Assembly (NCBI GenBank): GCA_012934845.2
Contig: WNNJ02002496.1
Span: 62,001-126,000, forward strand
Source of the DNA: Pomphorhynchus laevis
Taxonomy: Eukaryota > Acanthocephala > Palaeacanthocephala > Echinorhynchida > Pomphorhynchidae
DNA length: 64,000 bases
Reading direction: 5' to 3'
Shown here: positions 9,358-20,859 of the stretch, in pieces
How the letters are laid out: each line of letters begins with the position of its first letter
Numbering within the stretch: the first letter of the stretch is position 1
Translations under genes and position numbers: made by a program
Notes under the pieces: model-generated
The model's database searches: none
What the model saw: only the letters and a program-made list of their open reading frames with translations
What the model was told of the DNA's origin: nothing

Positions 9358-11899
9358 CATGGTGACTGAAAGTCGTGAATCGAAGTCCAGTCTGTCAATC
9401 AACACGATTTAGTATTTTTTTCTGTTGTAGGACATTTTATATTTAGGAAATATAAAATGGTGTTGGCATCTTCAGAAATTTTCTGAAGTAATTTTCTTAA
9501 GATGCTTACAAAAATTGGCGAAATATCAAATCAAATGTTTTTCCTCTTTTGATCCAGCTCCAATAATTTCATTACGAGAATTATTTGACAATTGTACTAT
9601 ACTCTTTAAATATTTAAATGTGCTGATAATTGTACAACTCTAATGTGATAATGTATTTGTAGTTTTCAATTTATATTTCGTTTTATCTATTATATTATCT
9701 GTTTTATTATATAATTTACATGTGGCTTAATATTCTTGGTATGATTTAGTTGATCACGACCTAATGTAGATATCATCTTTTTTGACATTTTCAAAACATT
9801 TGATTTGGTGCGTCATGACTATCTTATTGTCAAAATGCAGGATTTGGTAATTGTTTCGAATGTAGTCTGCTGGTTACAAAATTTTACAACTGGAAAATCG
9901 TATCAGGTTCATGTAAACAGTGTGTATTTGTAATTGCACAACACATATATGGGCGTGCCGCAAGGATTTGTGCCTGACCTTTTGAGTTATGATTCACTGT
10001 GTTATGCTGACGATCCCAATATATAGAGATCTATAAAATCCTTTGATGATTGCGTGAAATTTCAAATGGTTATCAATGTCCTTAAAAATTGGGCTGTTAA
10101 AATGATTTATTAATTAATTCATCTACATGTATCTATATGCGAATAAAATGTTAACGATATTTTATTGCATCTACATATTTCCTTGGATTAAACAGATTGA
10201 ACAATTAACCAATTTTTTTGTAGCAAACGATATTAATCTATTATATAATATATTTTATATATTTTATATAAGGGTATTAAATTTGATACATCGTATCCTA
10301 ATCGAATTTAATCTCATTTTATCAGAGAAAATGTAATGGAATTATATTTACAGTATATATAATATTATATACAGTATATATTATTTATTATACAGTAGAA
10401 TTATAAATCAACAAAATATTATTAAAATATACAAAACAACAAAATATTAAAAAAATTATTTAAACTATTAAGCGAAAATTGTTGGTATAGAAAAGTTCTA
10501 CCATCAACTTAAAAACCTAACTATTTTTGCAATTAATTGCAATTGTTAAACTAGTCATCTATATGAAAATTTTTAATATATGATTAAATAAATTTTTATT
10601 TAATAGATACATTTATATTTTATAATTTATATTATTAGGAAATATTAATTATATATAACTATAACATAAATATATTATATTTATATATTCCATTGTATTT
10701 GTATTATATTTATAAAATATTACATAATTATGGATTATTTCTCGTTATTTTTGATTTATAATAGTGTAAAATACGTAGACACAGTTATCTGATCTGATTT
10801 GTTCTACTGACAATTTATTATTGGCCTGTGAACTTTGTTTATCCCGGTAATATAAGCTCTGTCAGAAATACTGAAACTATGTATTCTTGATACGACATTA
10901 TTTTTCTGTTAATTTTCAAATAAGTTTGATGAATTTTTTCTTTTTCTTATGATGATTACTTATAAATCAACAAAATATTATTTTAAATAAATTTTAACTA
11001 TTAAGCGAAAATTTTTATGGATAATAAACCATATGCTTTGTTTTAGAATAAGATACATTTATATATTAAATAATCAAATAATAAAAAAATAATCAAATTT
11101 AAATAATCAAATTTCATCAGAGGAAGTACGTCATTATCGCGTATTTGGCCGGCTTCGATGTTGGGTCGATTAATAGATGCCGAAATTGGATAACATAGAA
11201 GTTCTTCCATATTACCTCTAATCCTTATTCCGATAGATCGTATATTATTTATTAGTCAATTCATAAAAATTATATCTTTTTATTTTAAATTTTAACTTTA
11301 TAAATATAAATATATTACTTATAACTTATCATTATTTATCTTTATATCCACCCTTAATTATAGGCATTATATATAATATTCTAATTATATATTATATATA
11401 ATATAAATTTAATATTATATATTTAATATATTTAATATAATATAATATATATAATATATATTATATATATTATATATAAGTTAATATTTTATATTAAATA
11501 TATAATATAATTCATTACTATACCATTATACCTGCCATGTCCATTAAGGATCCAACGAGTGCAGTGACAATTCAGCAACAACATCTGCCTAGTGGTTAAG
11601 GATGGTCCGCACAGCAATTCGATCTGGTTAAGAGCGTAAGCCTCAGACAATTAAGCAGTGTCGCAAACGCCTTTATTCAATACTATTATACCTGCCGTTT
11701 CCATTAAGGATCCAAGGAGTGCAGTGACAATTCAGCAACAACATCTGCCTAGTGGTTAAGGATGGTCCCCACTCCTAACTTTTGCCGCCTTTACTAACAC
11801 TTCACTTGACGACTTAACCAACATGTACAGCACTGAACTTATTGGCATACTTGATATGATTTTGCCGTTCAAACAATGCACGGTGATATGCATTGTTTG

Positions 11900-12145
11900 A
11901 TCTATGGAGTGATATTATTTATATCACCCCATTTTGGTGAATTCTGGAATGGGAAAGGGATATTGGGGAATATGTGAAGGGACAAAGCGAAGGGATAATG
12001 AAGATAATGAGGGGAATGGTGATAAGTGGAAGGCGCATGGGTGTTACGGAAGGTGATAGAAAAAATCGTCCGTTGATCGCATAGAGTTAATTCGATATAT
12101 ATCTCGTTATTTAATTTCCAGATCAATATGTTCTTAAATATTGTG
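11900..12145. repeat. Dispersed repeat (copy 1), MITE-like
   Basis: About 225 bp almost identical to 38655-38896, beginning in ATATCACCCCATTTTGG and containing GAAGGCGCATGGGTGTTACG. No coding capacity beyond chance frames. The copy near 38.6 kb has a perfect inverted end, so this may be a foldback or MITE. Confidence 0.65.
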
Positions 12146-13040
12146 GCATTGTAGATGCTTTTAAATTTATATAAGAAGTCAGTAAGGGAATAATCACATG
12201 AAAGCATATTTCATAAAAGCCTATTTTCGCATATTCAATCAACGCGTAAAAGCGTTTGACATAGAACATCGAATATTTATATATAATGTATTCGCATTTA
12301 GTCCGAAATTGATTTGTATTCAATGTTAGCATGCGAAACAAGATGATTTACCCATCTTAGCGTAAGCGAATCGTTTCCGATCGCTATTCGAAGTGGGGGC
12401 GGGCGTTGTAGAAATTTTCCTCGCAAACAAGTTGCTCTCGGTGTATTTATGTCAACTTATACACGAAAGAATTCCCGAGTTACTTTAAATTTGATGTTAG
12501 ATCATATAACTGAGTACACGTATTTTATACTATATATAATTCAAAAATAAATATAAATACTAAATAATTATATTAGATTTTATACAATTTATATATAACA
12601 AGAAATCAGATCAGATAACTGAGTCTACGTATTTTATACTATATATAAATAAAAAATAACGATAAATAATAAATAATAATTAAATAAGATTTTATACAAT
12701 TTTTATTTAAATCAACTTAAAATTGAAATTTAAAGTAAAAGTCAATTGTAAGTTAATTGTTATGAATTGACTAATAAATAATAGACGATGTATCAAAATA
12801 AGGATTATATGTCAATAGGAGAAACTGCTATGTTATCAGGTTTCGGTTCATATTCCTCGACCAAACATAGGAGCGAGGCCAAATCCATGCTAATGACGTA
12901 TTTCCTCTGATGAAAATTGATTATCTAATGTATCTTAATAAATGTTTAAGTGAAAATATAAAGTTAAGGTGAAATACAAATATGTCCGGTTGGCAGTGTC
13001 ACAATATGCTTAGAATATGATCTTATTCGGCATACTTGAA
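12146..13040. repeat. Dispersed repeat with Naiad-type 3' flank
   Basis: Matches 34187-34930 in the same orientation and 53700-54468 inverted. It includes the block CATCTTAGCGTAAGCGAATC and the recurrent phrase AACTGAGTCTACGTATTTTA that also stands beside Naiad-like fragments (15300, 57905, 58185). The pseudoknot motif is at 12795-12873. No gene. Read on the minus strand it appears to be a truncated Naiad-like 3' region. Confidence 0.6.
12795..12873 (-). ncRNA. Naiad 3'-flank pseudoknot motif
   Basis: Minus strand: CTCCTATG (arm A), GGAATATGAA (arm B), CCGAAACC, CATAGCAG (A'), then TCCTTATTTT (B'). One mismatch in A and two in B relative to the consensus. Confidence 0.5.
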
Positions 13041-13250
13041 CAATCAGATCAGTTAATTGAGTCTACGTATTTTATACTATATGAATAAATTAAAAATGAT
13101 AAATAAAATATATAATTATAAATGATAAATAAAATATAATTATATAAGATAGAAAAATTCGAAAATTGCATAATATCTTTGAAAAAATGTACCCAAATAT
13201 TATAATAAACGGGCTTTCTTAAAATTATCTTATAAAATTTCTTTTTTATA

Positions 13251-13326
13251 TGTGACAAAATATATATTGGCCAAACAGGTCAATTTCTTGATGCTGGAAT
13301 AAAGCCAAATAAATATACGCTTAAAA
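13251..13326 (+). pseudogene. PLE GIY-YIG fragment
   Basis: Encodes CDKIYIGQTGQFLDAG, the YIG half of a Penelope-like GIY-YIG endonuclease, then stops. No RT is found nearby. 13327-13610 shows no gene. Confidence 0.6.
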
Positions 13327-13612
13327 TGTTCTAATAATAGCTATTGTTGAACTAATTATGAATTCAGCTTAAAAATTGATTATAATTACACCAGTGTTTT
13401 ATCAACAGAAACAATTTTTTGGATTGAAAATACTAGGAGCCTATTACATTTATAAAAGCCGTAATAATATTATGCTAATTAATAGAGCAGATTTTACCTT
13501 GAATATGTTGTAATGATTTATAAATTGATTTATTCATTCATTGATTTATTCGGTATAGATTAATGGAGCAAGTCAAGTTTAATTATTTGTATTTCAGAGT
13601 CGAATTTAATTG

Positions 13613-13863
13613 TTAACTAGCCACCAATTTTGACAAGTTTTAGATTTGATTCGTAATATTGGGCAATTCACCCGTTAAGTTTAAATAACAAAGTATGTGA
13701 GACTTGCATATCGCTTCCATTGTGAAAGCAGCGGTATTAACTAGCCACCAATTTTGACAAGTTTTAGATTTGATTCGTAATATTGGGCAATTCACCCGTT
13801 AAGTTAAAATAACAAAGTATGTGAGACTTGCATATCGTTTTTCCATTGTGGAAGCAGCGGTAT
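13613..13863. repeat. 124-bp tandem duplication
   Basis: Two nearly identical units beginning TTAACTAGCCACCAATTTTG at 13613 and 13737. The second copy differs by a few bases. 13864-15100 is AT-rich and holds no recognisable gene. Confidence 0.9.
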
Positions 13864-15108
13864 TTTCACATATGATGAAGCAATTAGTCATGTGAAATTA
13901 TGACGGCTTACTAATTTAATTTTGCCTACCAAAATAACATTTAAGCTTAATCAAAGCTTTTCAAAAATAATTTAATGAAATTAAAATGTTTATATTTAAG
14001 AAACTTGCAAGCCGATATAAATTACGATAATAAATTACAAAGGACACAATTACGAAAATCAGCAACATGCTAAAATAATTCACTTACATTAAGGTCTTTA
14101 AGACAAAACATTAATGATGCAATAAAGCACATTGGAAAGTTCACTGTAGCGACAACCAATCGTGACCTCTTACTTTATTTCAATGTTCATTATTTTCTAA
14201 TTAAATTTTTAAAGCAATTTTTAGAATTCTTAAAATATCACATCTCTTAGTATACATACCTTGTGCTCCCACTGCAAAAAAAAAGTTCGTGAAGTTTTCA
14301 CGATAAGTTATTAATGTCAAATTTGCATAAGACTTACATATGAATTCGTCACCACTACAAGCCTCGTCTGCATAACTTCTATTTGCTATTAAAATAGTAA
14401 AAAACGCATCAATGAATAAGTTTTCTCAATTGATAATCGCATGGTTTTTACTATTGAGATTATTTAATACCGCAATATTCAAATTCCATTTAATTTGAAT
14501 TATTTGAAAAAACATTTTAACATAATTTTTTGTTAAAGAATTAATAAAATTAATACTTTACATTAAGGAATTAATATTGTCTGCTTATAATCACTATGGT
14601 TCTGTATTTCATAATTCACTTTTTGTGTTTTTAATAAAATATCATTTTGTTTATTTAGTTGTATGCTAATTATGTTCAATTTGAACAAGCAGCTATCAAT
14701 TGTGTTTTGTTCATTAAATCACTGATGTATAACTTTTATAACTTGTCTTGAAATACTAAAAATGCTAGCTGTACCCTACTTGAAAGATTGACAATATTAA
14801 TAGGAAATAAATTGTTCTTCGTTTATTTGAACTAAAGTTTAATTCAAAAGAGAAATATTAGTTAATGATGATTTTATAGATGTGAAAATTCTTTCTTTAT
14901 TATTACAAGCTTTTAACACAAAATGTCCTTTTTAAGCCTAAGCATCCATCAAACTGCTAAAGATTATATTGTATACTTGAATTTATATCTTTCTTATATT
15001 ACTTAATGATGGTTTCATAGAAATGATATGAAGCCACTGAGAGGATTTTAATAAAAGTTGAGCTAATCAAATCAATAATCATTTATAAATCAGAAAATGC
15101 TAAATTTC

Positions 15109-15196
15109 TTATTTATTATTGCAAGCTTTCAACATACAGTGTCCTTTTCAAGCTTGAAAAGGACACTGTATGTTGAAAGCTTGCAATAATAAATAA
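15109..15196. repeat. 88-bp perfect palindrome
   Basis: Two 44-base arms meet with no spacer at AAGCTT (centre 15152/15153) with no mismatch. A diverged single arm lies at about 14899-14945, suggesting the palindrome arose by inverted duplication of that repeat. Confidence 0.95.
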
Positions 15197-15495
15197 AAGA
15201 TTTTTAATGTCCTGCCTATAAAACTAACATTAGCTAATATGAAGAAAGACATGAATTCAAGTCTACAATAAAGGAGAAATATGTAATGAATAAATCAAAT
15301 CAGCTAACTGAGTCTACGTATTTAATATAATTATAAAATAAACAAAACATAATAATGCTAAATAAAAATTTAATAATTAAATAATAAAATAAACAATTGT
15401 TTGAAGATTTTTTATAATTTAAATCAAGTTAAAAAATGAAATTTAAAATAAACGTCATTTTTATGAATTGACGAATAAATAACAGACGTTGTATC

Positions 15496-15574
15496 AGAAT
15501 AAAAATTAGAGGTCATCAGGAGGAACTGCTATGCTATCAGGTTTCGGTTCTTATTCTTCGACCCAGCATTACAG
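15496..15574 (-). ncRNA. Naiad 3'-flank pseudoknot motif
   Basis: Minus strand: arm A CTGTAATGC (plus 15566-15574), arm B AGAATAAGAA (15548-15557), CCGAAACC, A' GCATAGCAG (15526-15534), B' TTTTTATTCT (15496-15505). Arm B pairs 10 of 10 with one G-U. Confidence 0.55.
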
Positions 15575-16199
15575 CGGGGTCAAATACATGCTAATGATGT
15601 ATTTCCTTTGATGACATTTGATTATCTGGTGTATCATATTCTAATACATAGTATATTATTTATTATCTATCTATAAAAAGTTTCCGCTAATGATTTTAAA
15701 TTTATTTTTAATATTATTGTGTTGATTTATATATTTTACTATTTTACTATTTTTACTATATATTTTACTATGGTATTTTTATAGTAACCTAGTTTAAAAT
15801 ATGCATCTATTAAATTATTTAAATGATTTTGAAGAAAACCAATATCGTTACAAATTGTTGCAATTCTTAAAATTTCATTATTTAATGTATTATATTTTAT
15901 ATTATATGGTATGCATGAATGCTCATGCAAAAATATGTTTCTTGTAAATTTAAATATGTCATCTTTACGATATAAATTAAAAGTAGTTTTAATTGATGTT
16001 AATTTAATGTTCATATCTAGATATATACTTTCTTTATCATTAATATTGGTTTTATTAAGAATGAGGCTACCTGGATAAATTTGTTCGCTTATTTAATAAA
16101 ACTTTTAAGAGTTAAATACACATTAAACATCAATATATCGAAGCATATTTCATATCTTTATATAATTTAGATTTGTTTTTTAAACAGTTATGAACAAAT

Positions 16200-16591
16200 T
16201 CATATTCTATAAAGCTTAAAAATAAGCTTTCTTTTAGCAGTGTTGGGAATATTTCCCTCAATTACTGCAAGTGAAATTTCATGTGTTGGATTTTTAATGA
16301 GGTGTGAACTCTATTGGATAGCACAATTAATGACTGATAGATCGCTAAACAGTGAAGTGATAGGTGCACTGAAATTGGTGAAGAACAACATTTAAGATGC
16401 TATCATATATTTATGCTGTTATATTTATATTTTTACAATTGTAGATATTATTTTCCTGAAGAAGGCCACTAGTTGGTCGAAAGCTTGAATAAAACGATAT
16501 CTTTGTGTTTCCGGTTTGACTTAAAATCCGAGTATTAATATATACAAGTATCCGTCAAAGGATCCCGGAGCTGATTTGAATAAATAATCTA

Positions 16592-16659
<68 letters not shown>
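16200..16659 (+). mobile_element. Penelope 3' end ending in (TA)n
   Basis: The frame ending at 16394 gives CELYWIAQLMTDRSLNSEV, the C-terminal helix of a canonical Penelope GIY-YIG nuclease and close to RELYWIGQLMADRHLNSEH at 7480-7535. The 3' UTR has GAAGAAGGCCACTAGTTGG and GTCGAAAGC before a (TA)n tract at 16595-16659. It sits inside the minus-strand Naiad-like element, in opposite orientation. Confidence 0.75.
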
Positions 16660-16664
<5 letters not shown>

Positions 16665-17558
16665 TACTTGATGGTTTAATTTTTGTTAGATAGGCGTTAT
16701 AGTTATTATAACATATATATGTATATATTTTCCGAATATAAGATTAATTAATTTTACTAACGCTTCTTTAATATCTACTAAATCTAGATTTGTATAAAGC
16801 GTACTAAAATCGAATGTATTTATATTTTGAAAATTTATTCCTTTTGTCTGTACTAAAAATTCTTTTGTAGAATTAATACTGAAATAGTGTTTTATACCTG
16901 TATTAATTTCGATTACCTTGCAATATTTTTTAAAGTGTGCTTTAATTACTTTAAGTATTTTATTCATATAGACAGAAAGTGGTTTTAATGTACATTTAAA
17001 CGCACTACATATGAACCTAGGTTTTATTGGATTTTTATGTAATTTTTGGATTCCAATATAATATAGGTATAGTTTTATTATCTAATTCAACCTTTATACC
17101 CTTTTTATCCATTATAGAACAGTGACTTGTAATAATTGTTTCTAAACTCAACTCACTACGTTCATATGTTGGATTTACATTTAAATCATTAGAATTAACC
17201 TCTTTTATTAGTATATCATAATAAAGCTTTTTGCATATGAAGACAAAGTTATTACTAGCTTTATCAATAGTTGTTATTATATAGTTATCCTTTAATTTAG
17301 TAAGTTCTTTATACATATCTTTATTAATTTTATCTTTCCTTTTATAATTGTTTGTTATTTTCATTTTATTTTTAATTTTCCAAATGTTTATCTTACATGT
17401 TTATCTTATCTGTTTGTTATTTGCATTTCTCCCAAATGTTTATTTTTTATGTATTTTAGCTTTTACCTTATATGTTTTTTCAACATATCAAAGTAAGCAT
17501 TTAAGTCATTATATAACGAATTGTAAATTTTATTTTTCTCGTTGTTATTATTTAATCT

Positions 17559-17573
17559 ATATTTATACCCTTT
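17559..17573. repeat. 15-bp target-site duplication, left copy
   Basis: ATATTTATACCCTTT, repeated exactly at 20976-20990. The Naiad-like frame LLSKGYKY...RLNNNNEKNK reads across the two copies if the insert is left out, which supports a true target-site duplication. Confidence 0.85.
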
Positions 17574-17807
17574 AAAAAAATTTTGGTTTCTAAAAAAATT
17601 TGGTTCTAAAAAAATTTGGTTTCTTATAAACATACATTTGAGATAAATAACATACAATCTAAAGTAAATACACTGCTAACAAATAACTATTTACAATCGA
17701 CTTTCCAGCAGTCATCCCGAGATACAAGGGCTCTGACTAATGACATTCAATCGACTTTCCAGATCGACTTTCCAGATCGACTTTCCAGCAGTCATCCCGA
17801 GATACAA

Positions 17808-17855
17808 GGGCTCTGACTAGTGTGCATATTATTGACGGAGCCCCGTAAGGACTAG
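17808..17855 (+). ncRNA. HDV-like pseudoknot candidate at R2-type 5' end
   Basis: GGGCTC (17808-17813) pairs with GAGCCC (17838-17843), and CTAGT (17817-17821) pairs with ACTAG (17851-17855), giving crossed stems in the P1/P2 order of HDV-like ribozymes. The linker between the two 3' strands is CGTAAGG. R2 elements are known to carry an HDV-like ribozyme at the 5' end. P3 is weak (two pairs) and no P4 is seen, so this is tentative. Confidence 0.3.
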
Positions 17856-17880
17856 CTCGGACGAAGTAATAACGAAGGGT

Positions 17881-20859
17881 ATGACGAAAGGACGTCCAAT
17901 CAACACTGTAAGATGTTGTACTTGCAACGGGCAAGCGGCCAAGTGCAAAAAGTGCAAATGTGCCAAGAGTAAAGTTCCTTGCTCAAATTGCGCAGCACCA
18001 AACTGTAGTAATCATCAGCACATTCAAGTAAAATCGATAATAAATGTGCATGATAGTGAAAATCACGTTCACGCAGTTAGTGACAATGTTGAGAACCAGA
18101 CAGGTCATACTGCTCGGGATGCGATACGTCGTTTACCTTGGTATATGGAAACATTCTATAAAATTATTCACTGGGTTCCAAACTTGATGACTCTGCCTAG
18201 ATGTAACGCTACTAAAGATTTTATTGCAACCTTAACTTCACACATCAAATCGTTTAACGAAAATTCTAAAGAATGTGATTCCATCTTACACCTCTCTTCG
18301 GTATATTGCCAGCTGATTCTGCAGCAGATTCCTTCGCGACGAATTAGTGATCGTCGGAAAACCTTAGAACGACGTATAATAATGTGGAATGAAATAAAGT
18401 ATGACCATCTAATTTCAGAAGCTCGATTTCTTCAAAAGCAGAGATCAATGAATCGTAAGAAAAACTATCAAAAAGGATTTTTAATGGACATTCATAAATT
18501 GGTGCAATACAGTAAAATTGGAGAAGCAGCTCGGCTTTTAAAATCAGGCGGACAAAAATCCGGGATACATGAGATTGATAGTTTTTTGGACGGCAAAACA
18601 GTGCTCACACGTCTTCAAGAATTACATCCTCGAGCAACGGATGCAGATGGAGAGTATATTTTATTGACACCTCTGAAACATGTAATCCAACATCATCAAG
18701 TAATTTACATGAATTTAAGTCCAGAAGATATTATAAAAGCGGCTAAAAAATCAAATGGAAGTGCAGGACCATCCGGTATGGACGCGCAAATGTGGAGATA
18801 TCTACTAACAGGTTTTGGTCAAGAATCATACAGATTGGCGAATGTGCTCGCAATGTTTGCAATAAAAATTGCAACCGAAAGATTAAATCCTAACAGCTTG
18901 GAAGCATATCTAGCATGTCGGTTGGTTCCTCTTGACAAATCTCCTGGAATACGCCCTATCGGTATAGGGGAAGTTATGAGACGCATAGTGGCCAGGGCAC
19001 AGCTAAAATATATTAAACCAACATTGATGGAGGTAGCTGGGGCAGTACAAATGTGTGCTGGTCAGAAATGTGGGACCGATACTATTATTCATAATGCAAG
19101 AGATATACTTGAAAGTAACAGTGAATATTGCATATTAACTGTAGATGCCAACAACGCTTTCAATTGTATCAATCGGGATTTGTTGCTCAAAAACATAAAC
19201 GCGATTTGTCCTGCCATGACGACACTCTTGATCAATACTTACTCGAAGCCATCACTGCTAATTGTTGCTGAGGAGACAATTATATCTGAAGAAGGGGTAA
19301 CACAAGGAGACCCCTTGGCTATGGCTGCATTTGCAGCGGCGTCTTTACCGATAATTGAAGAGATTAAACAAAAAATACCTGGTGTCACCCAACTTTGGTA
19401 CGCAGATGATGCAACTTTTATTGGCCGTGCGCATGAGTTGTCTCAAGTATGGGATCTATTAAAAGTGATTGGTAAAAGCTTCGGATTTCACATAAATGCT
19501 TCAAAATGCTGTTTTTTAAACAAGAACGAAACTATGACAAATGAAGCCAAATATCTTATGCAAGAAGGAGTCAAAGTGGTTAAAAATGGTATCAAGGTCT
19601 TGGGAGGATTTATCGGATGTGATGCATATCGTGAGTGTCAAGTCATGAGTTCAATTAACTCCTGGCGAGTACAGATACAGCATCTGTGTGATTTAGCAGA
19701 CTTGGATCCATATGCTGCTTATATATTGCTAACACGAACGATTCAGTTTCAATGGACACATCTGGTGCGCACTACAAAAGTAAGTTCATCATGGTTCAGA
19801 GGCTTAGCTGATGATATTTTCCTGAAGTTGATACCGAGCATTATGGGATTGGGAGTGTTAACGTTAGAGCTTCGAGATATTATTAAACTACCCGCCAGAG
19901 ATGGAGGTTTAGGCATAATAGATCCATCAGCCAACGCAGAAGAGGTTTTTAAACAATCACACCTAATAGCGAATGCAAACGTTATTCATAGTAACAGTTC
20001 TGAAATTGGGGAAATACTAAAGGATCTTTGTGATGGTTACCGGAAAAATAATCGGAATATATACGAGCAACTTAAGAAACAAATTTTGGAAAATGCAAGT
20101 GAAGAAATGGCTCGAAGTATACAGCATGCTGCACAGACGAATGCCTCAATTTGGTTGACATCTATTCCTTCGAAACCGTCTGGATTCTATTTACAAAAGC
20201 AACAGTTTTTGGATTCACTTGCGATAAGATACAATATACCAATTAAAAGTAAGGGAATTTGTCGATGTTCAGAAGTGTTTAACTTAAGACATGTACTCTC
20301 TTGTAGAGTCGGCGGCGGAACAATTATCAGACACAACGCCATACGCGACACGATCGGCTCGATACTAAGTGAGGCGCATGATCGCATGGATCGGGAAGTG
20401 GAATTACGACCAGTAGATGAGGGTATAGTGTTTGCATCTAGCACCACAACGAGGGATAGATCTGCGAGAATGGACATTGTGTGTATGAATTTTTCAGAGG
20501 GTAGGATGGAGCGGTCTTATGTCGACATTTGCGTTTTTAACCATTTAGCTCCATCCTATGCTCACCAAACTGTCAGTTCCACATTCGACTATCATTCAAA
20601 TCGCAAGATGGCTAAATATGGCGAGCGTGTTTCACTGGTGGAGGATGGGATTTTCATACCAGCCATTGTTTCGACTGCTGCTGGAATTGGGAGAGAATTG
20701 GATCTCTTATTAAGGAAAGCTGCACGATATATTGCCATCAAAAGCAAACAATCGTACGCAAACTGCATTTCTGACATACGAAGGCGATTATGCTTTAGCG
20801 CACAAAGAACGATCTCTGCGACTATTCGGATGGCAGAGTTAACTACTGTTTCACATTGA
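17881..20859 (+). CDS. R2-type reverse transcriptase with restriction-like endonuclease
   Basis: A 992-residue intact protein that reverse-transcribes the element's RNA at a nicked target. The N-terminus has a dense cysteine cluster (CCTCNGQAAKCKKCKC..CSNCAAPNC, residues about 12-43), probably a zinc-binding nucleic-acid domain. RT motifs: PGIRPIGIGEV, LTVDANNAFN, GVTQGDPLAMAAF, and catalytic YADD at residues 507-510. A CxC...H...C knuckle begins near residue 794 (CRCSEVFNLRHVLSC), followed by a PD-(D/E)XK-like nuclease core (RMDIV near 863-867, YVDICVF near 880-886). No APE endonuclease is present. The exact clade within the R2/NeSL/CRE/Hero group is not resolved. The start is the first Met of the frame. 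Confidence 0.85.
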   Translation: MTKGRPINTVRCCTCNGQAAKCKKCKCAKSKVPCSNCAAPNCSNHQHIQVKSIINVHDSENHVHAVSDNVENQTGHTARDAIRRLPWYMETFYKIIHWVPNLMTLPRCNATKDFIATLTSHIKSFNENSKECDSILHLSSVYCQLILQQIPSRRISDRRKTLERRIIMWNEIKYDHLISEARFLQKQRSMNRKKNYQKGFLMDIHKLVQYSKIGEAARLLKSGGQKSGIHEIDSFLDGKTVLTRLQELHPRATDADGEYILLTPLKHVIQHHQVIYMNLSPEDIIKAAKKSNGSAGPSGMDAQMWRYLLTGFGQESYRLANVLAMFAIKIATERLNPNSLEAYLACRLVPLDKSPGIRPIGIGEVMRRIVARAQLKYIKPTLMEVAGAVQMCAGQKCGTDTIIHNARDILESNSEYCILTVDANNAFNCINRDLLLKNINAICPAMTTLLINTYSKPSLLIVAEETIISEEGVTQGDPLAMAAFAAASLPIIEEIKQKIPGVTQLWYADDATFIGRAHELSQVWDLLKVIGKSFGFHINASKCCFLNKNETMTNEAKYLMQEGVKVVKNGIKVLGGFIGCDAYRECQVMSSINSWRVQIQHLCDLADLDPYAAYILLTRTIQFQWTHLVRTTKVSSSWFRGLADDIFLKLIPSIMGLGVLTLELRDIIKLPARDGGLGIIDPSANAEEVFKQSHLIANANVIHSNSSEIGEILKDLCDGYRKNNRNIYEQLKKQILENASEEMARSIQHAAQTNASIWLTSIPSKPSGFYLQKQQFLDSLAIRYNIPIKSKGICRCSEVFNLRHVLSCRVGGGTIIRHNAIRDTIGSILSEAHDRMDREVELRPVDEGIVFASSTTTRDRSARMDIVCMNFSEGRMERSYVDICVFNHLAPSYAHQTVSSTFDYHSNRKMAKYGERVSLVEDGIFIPAIVSTAAGIGRELDLLLRKAARYIAIKSKQSYANCISDIRRRLCFSAQRTISATIRMAELTTVSH

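Larger units (their letters stand above)
8427..9415 (+). repeat. Tandem PLE-associated units (right arm)
   Basis: Mirror of 4380-5370: partial copies of the same roughly 400-bp unit, read on the plus strand here. Each complete unit carries one rearranged hammerhead-like motif (separate entries). Confidence 0.7.
8427..11882. repeat. Right arm of giant inverted repeat
   Basis: Reverse complement of 1919-5370, separated from it by a 3.06-kb spacer (5371-8426) holding a Penelope fragment. Short open frames at 8631-8819 and 10127-10336 merely mirror those in the left arm and look non-coding. The Naiad-type pseudoknot motif recurs here at about 11154-11232 on the plus strand. At 11883 the similarity to the left arm stops and a different dispersed repeat begins. 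Confidence 0.9.

Noticed and set aside
17574-17660. Coding sequence of the Naiad-like element continuing to 17657
   Set aside because: The minus frame FLEPNFFRNQNFF is read through the insert's own A/T-rich tandem repeats; the true element sequence resumes at the target duplication.
19749-20777. Minus-strand frames inside the R2-type ORF
   Set aside because: Antisense shadows of an intact coding sequence.
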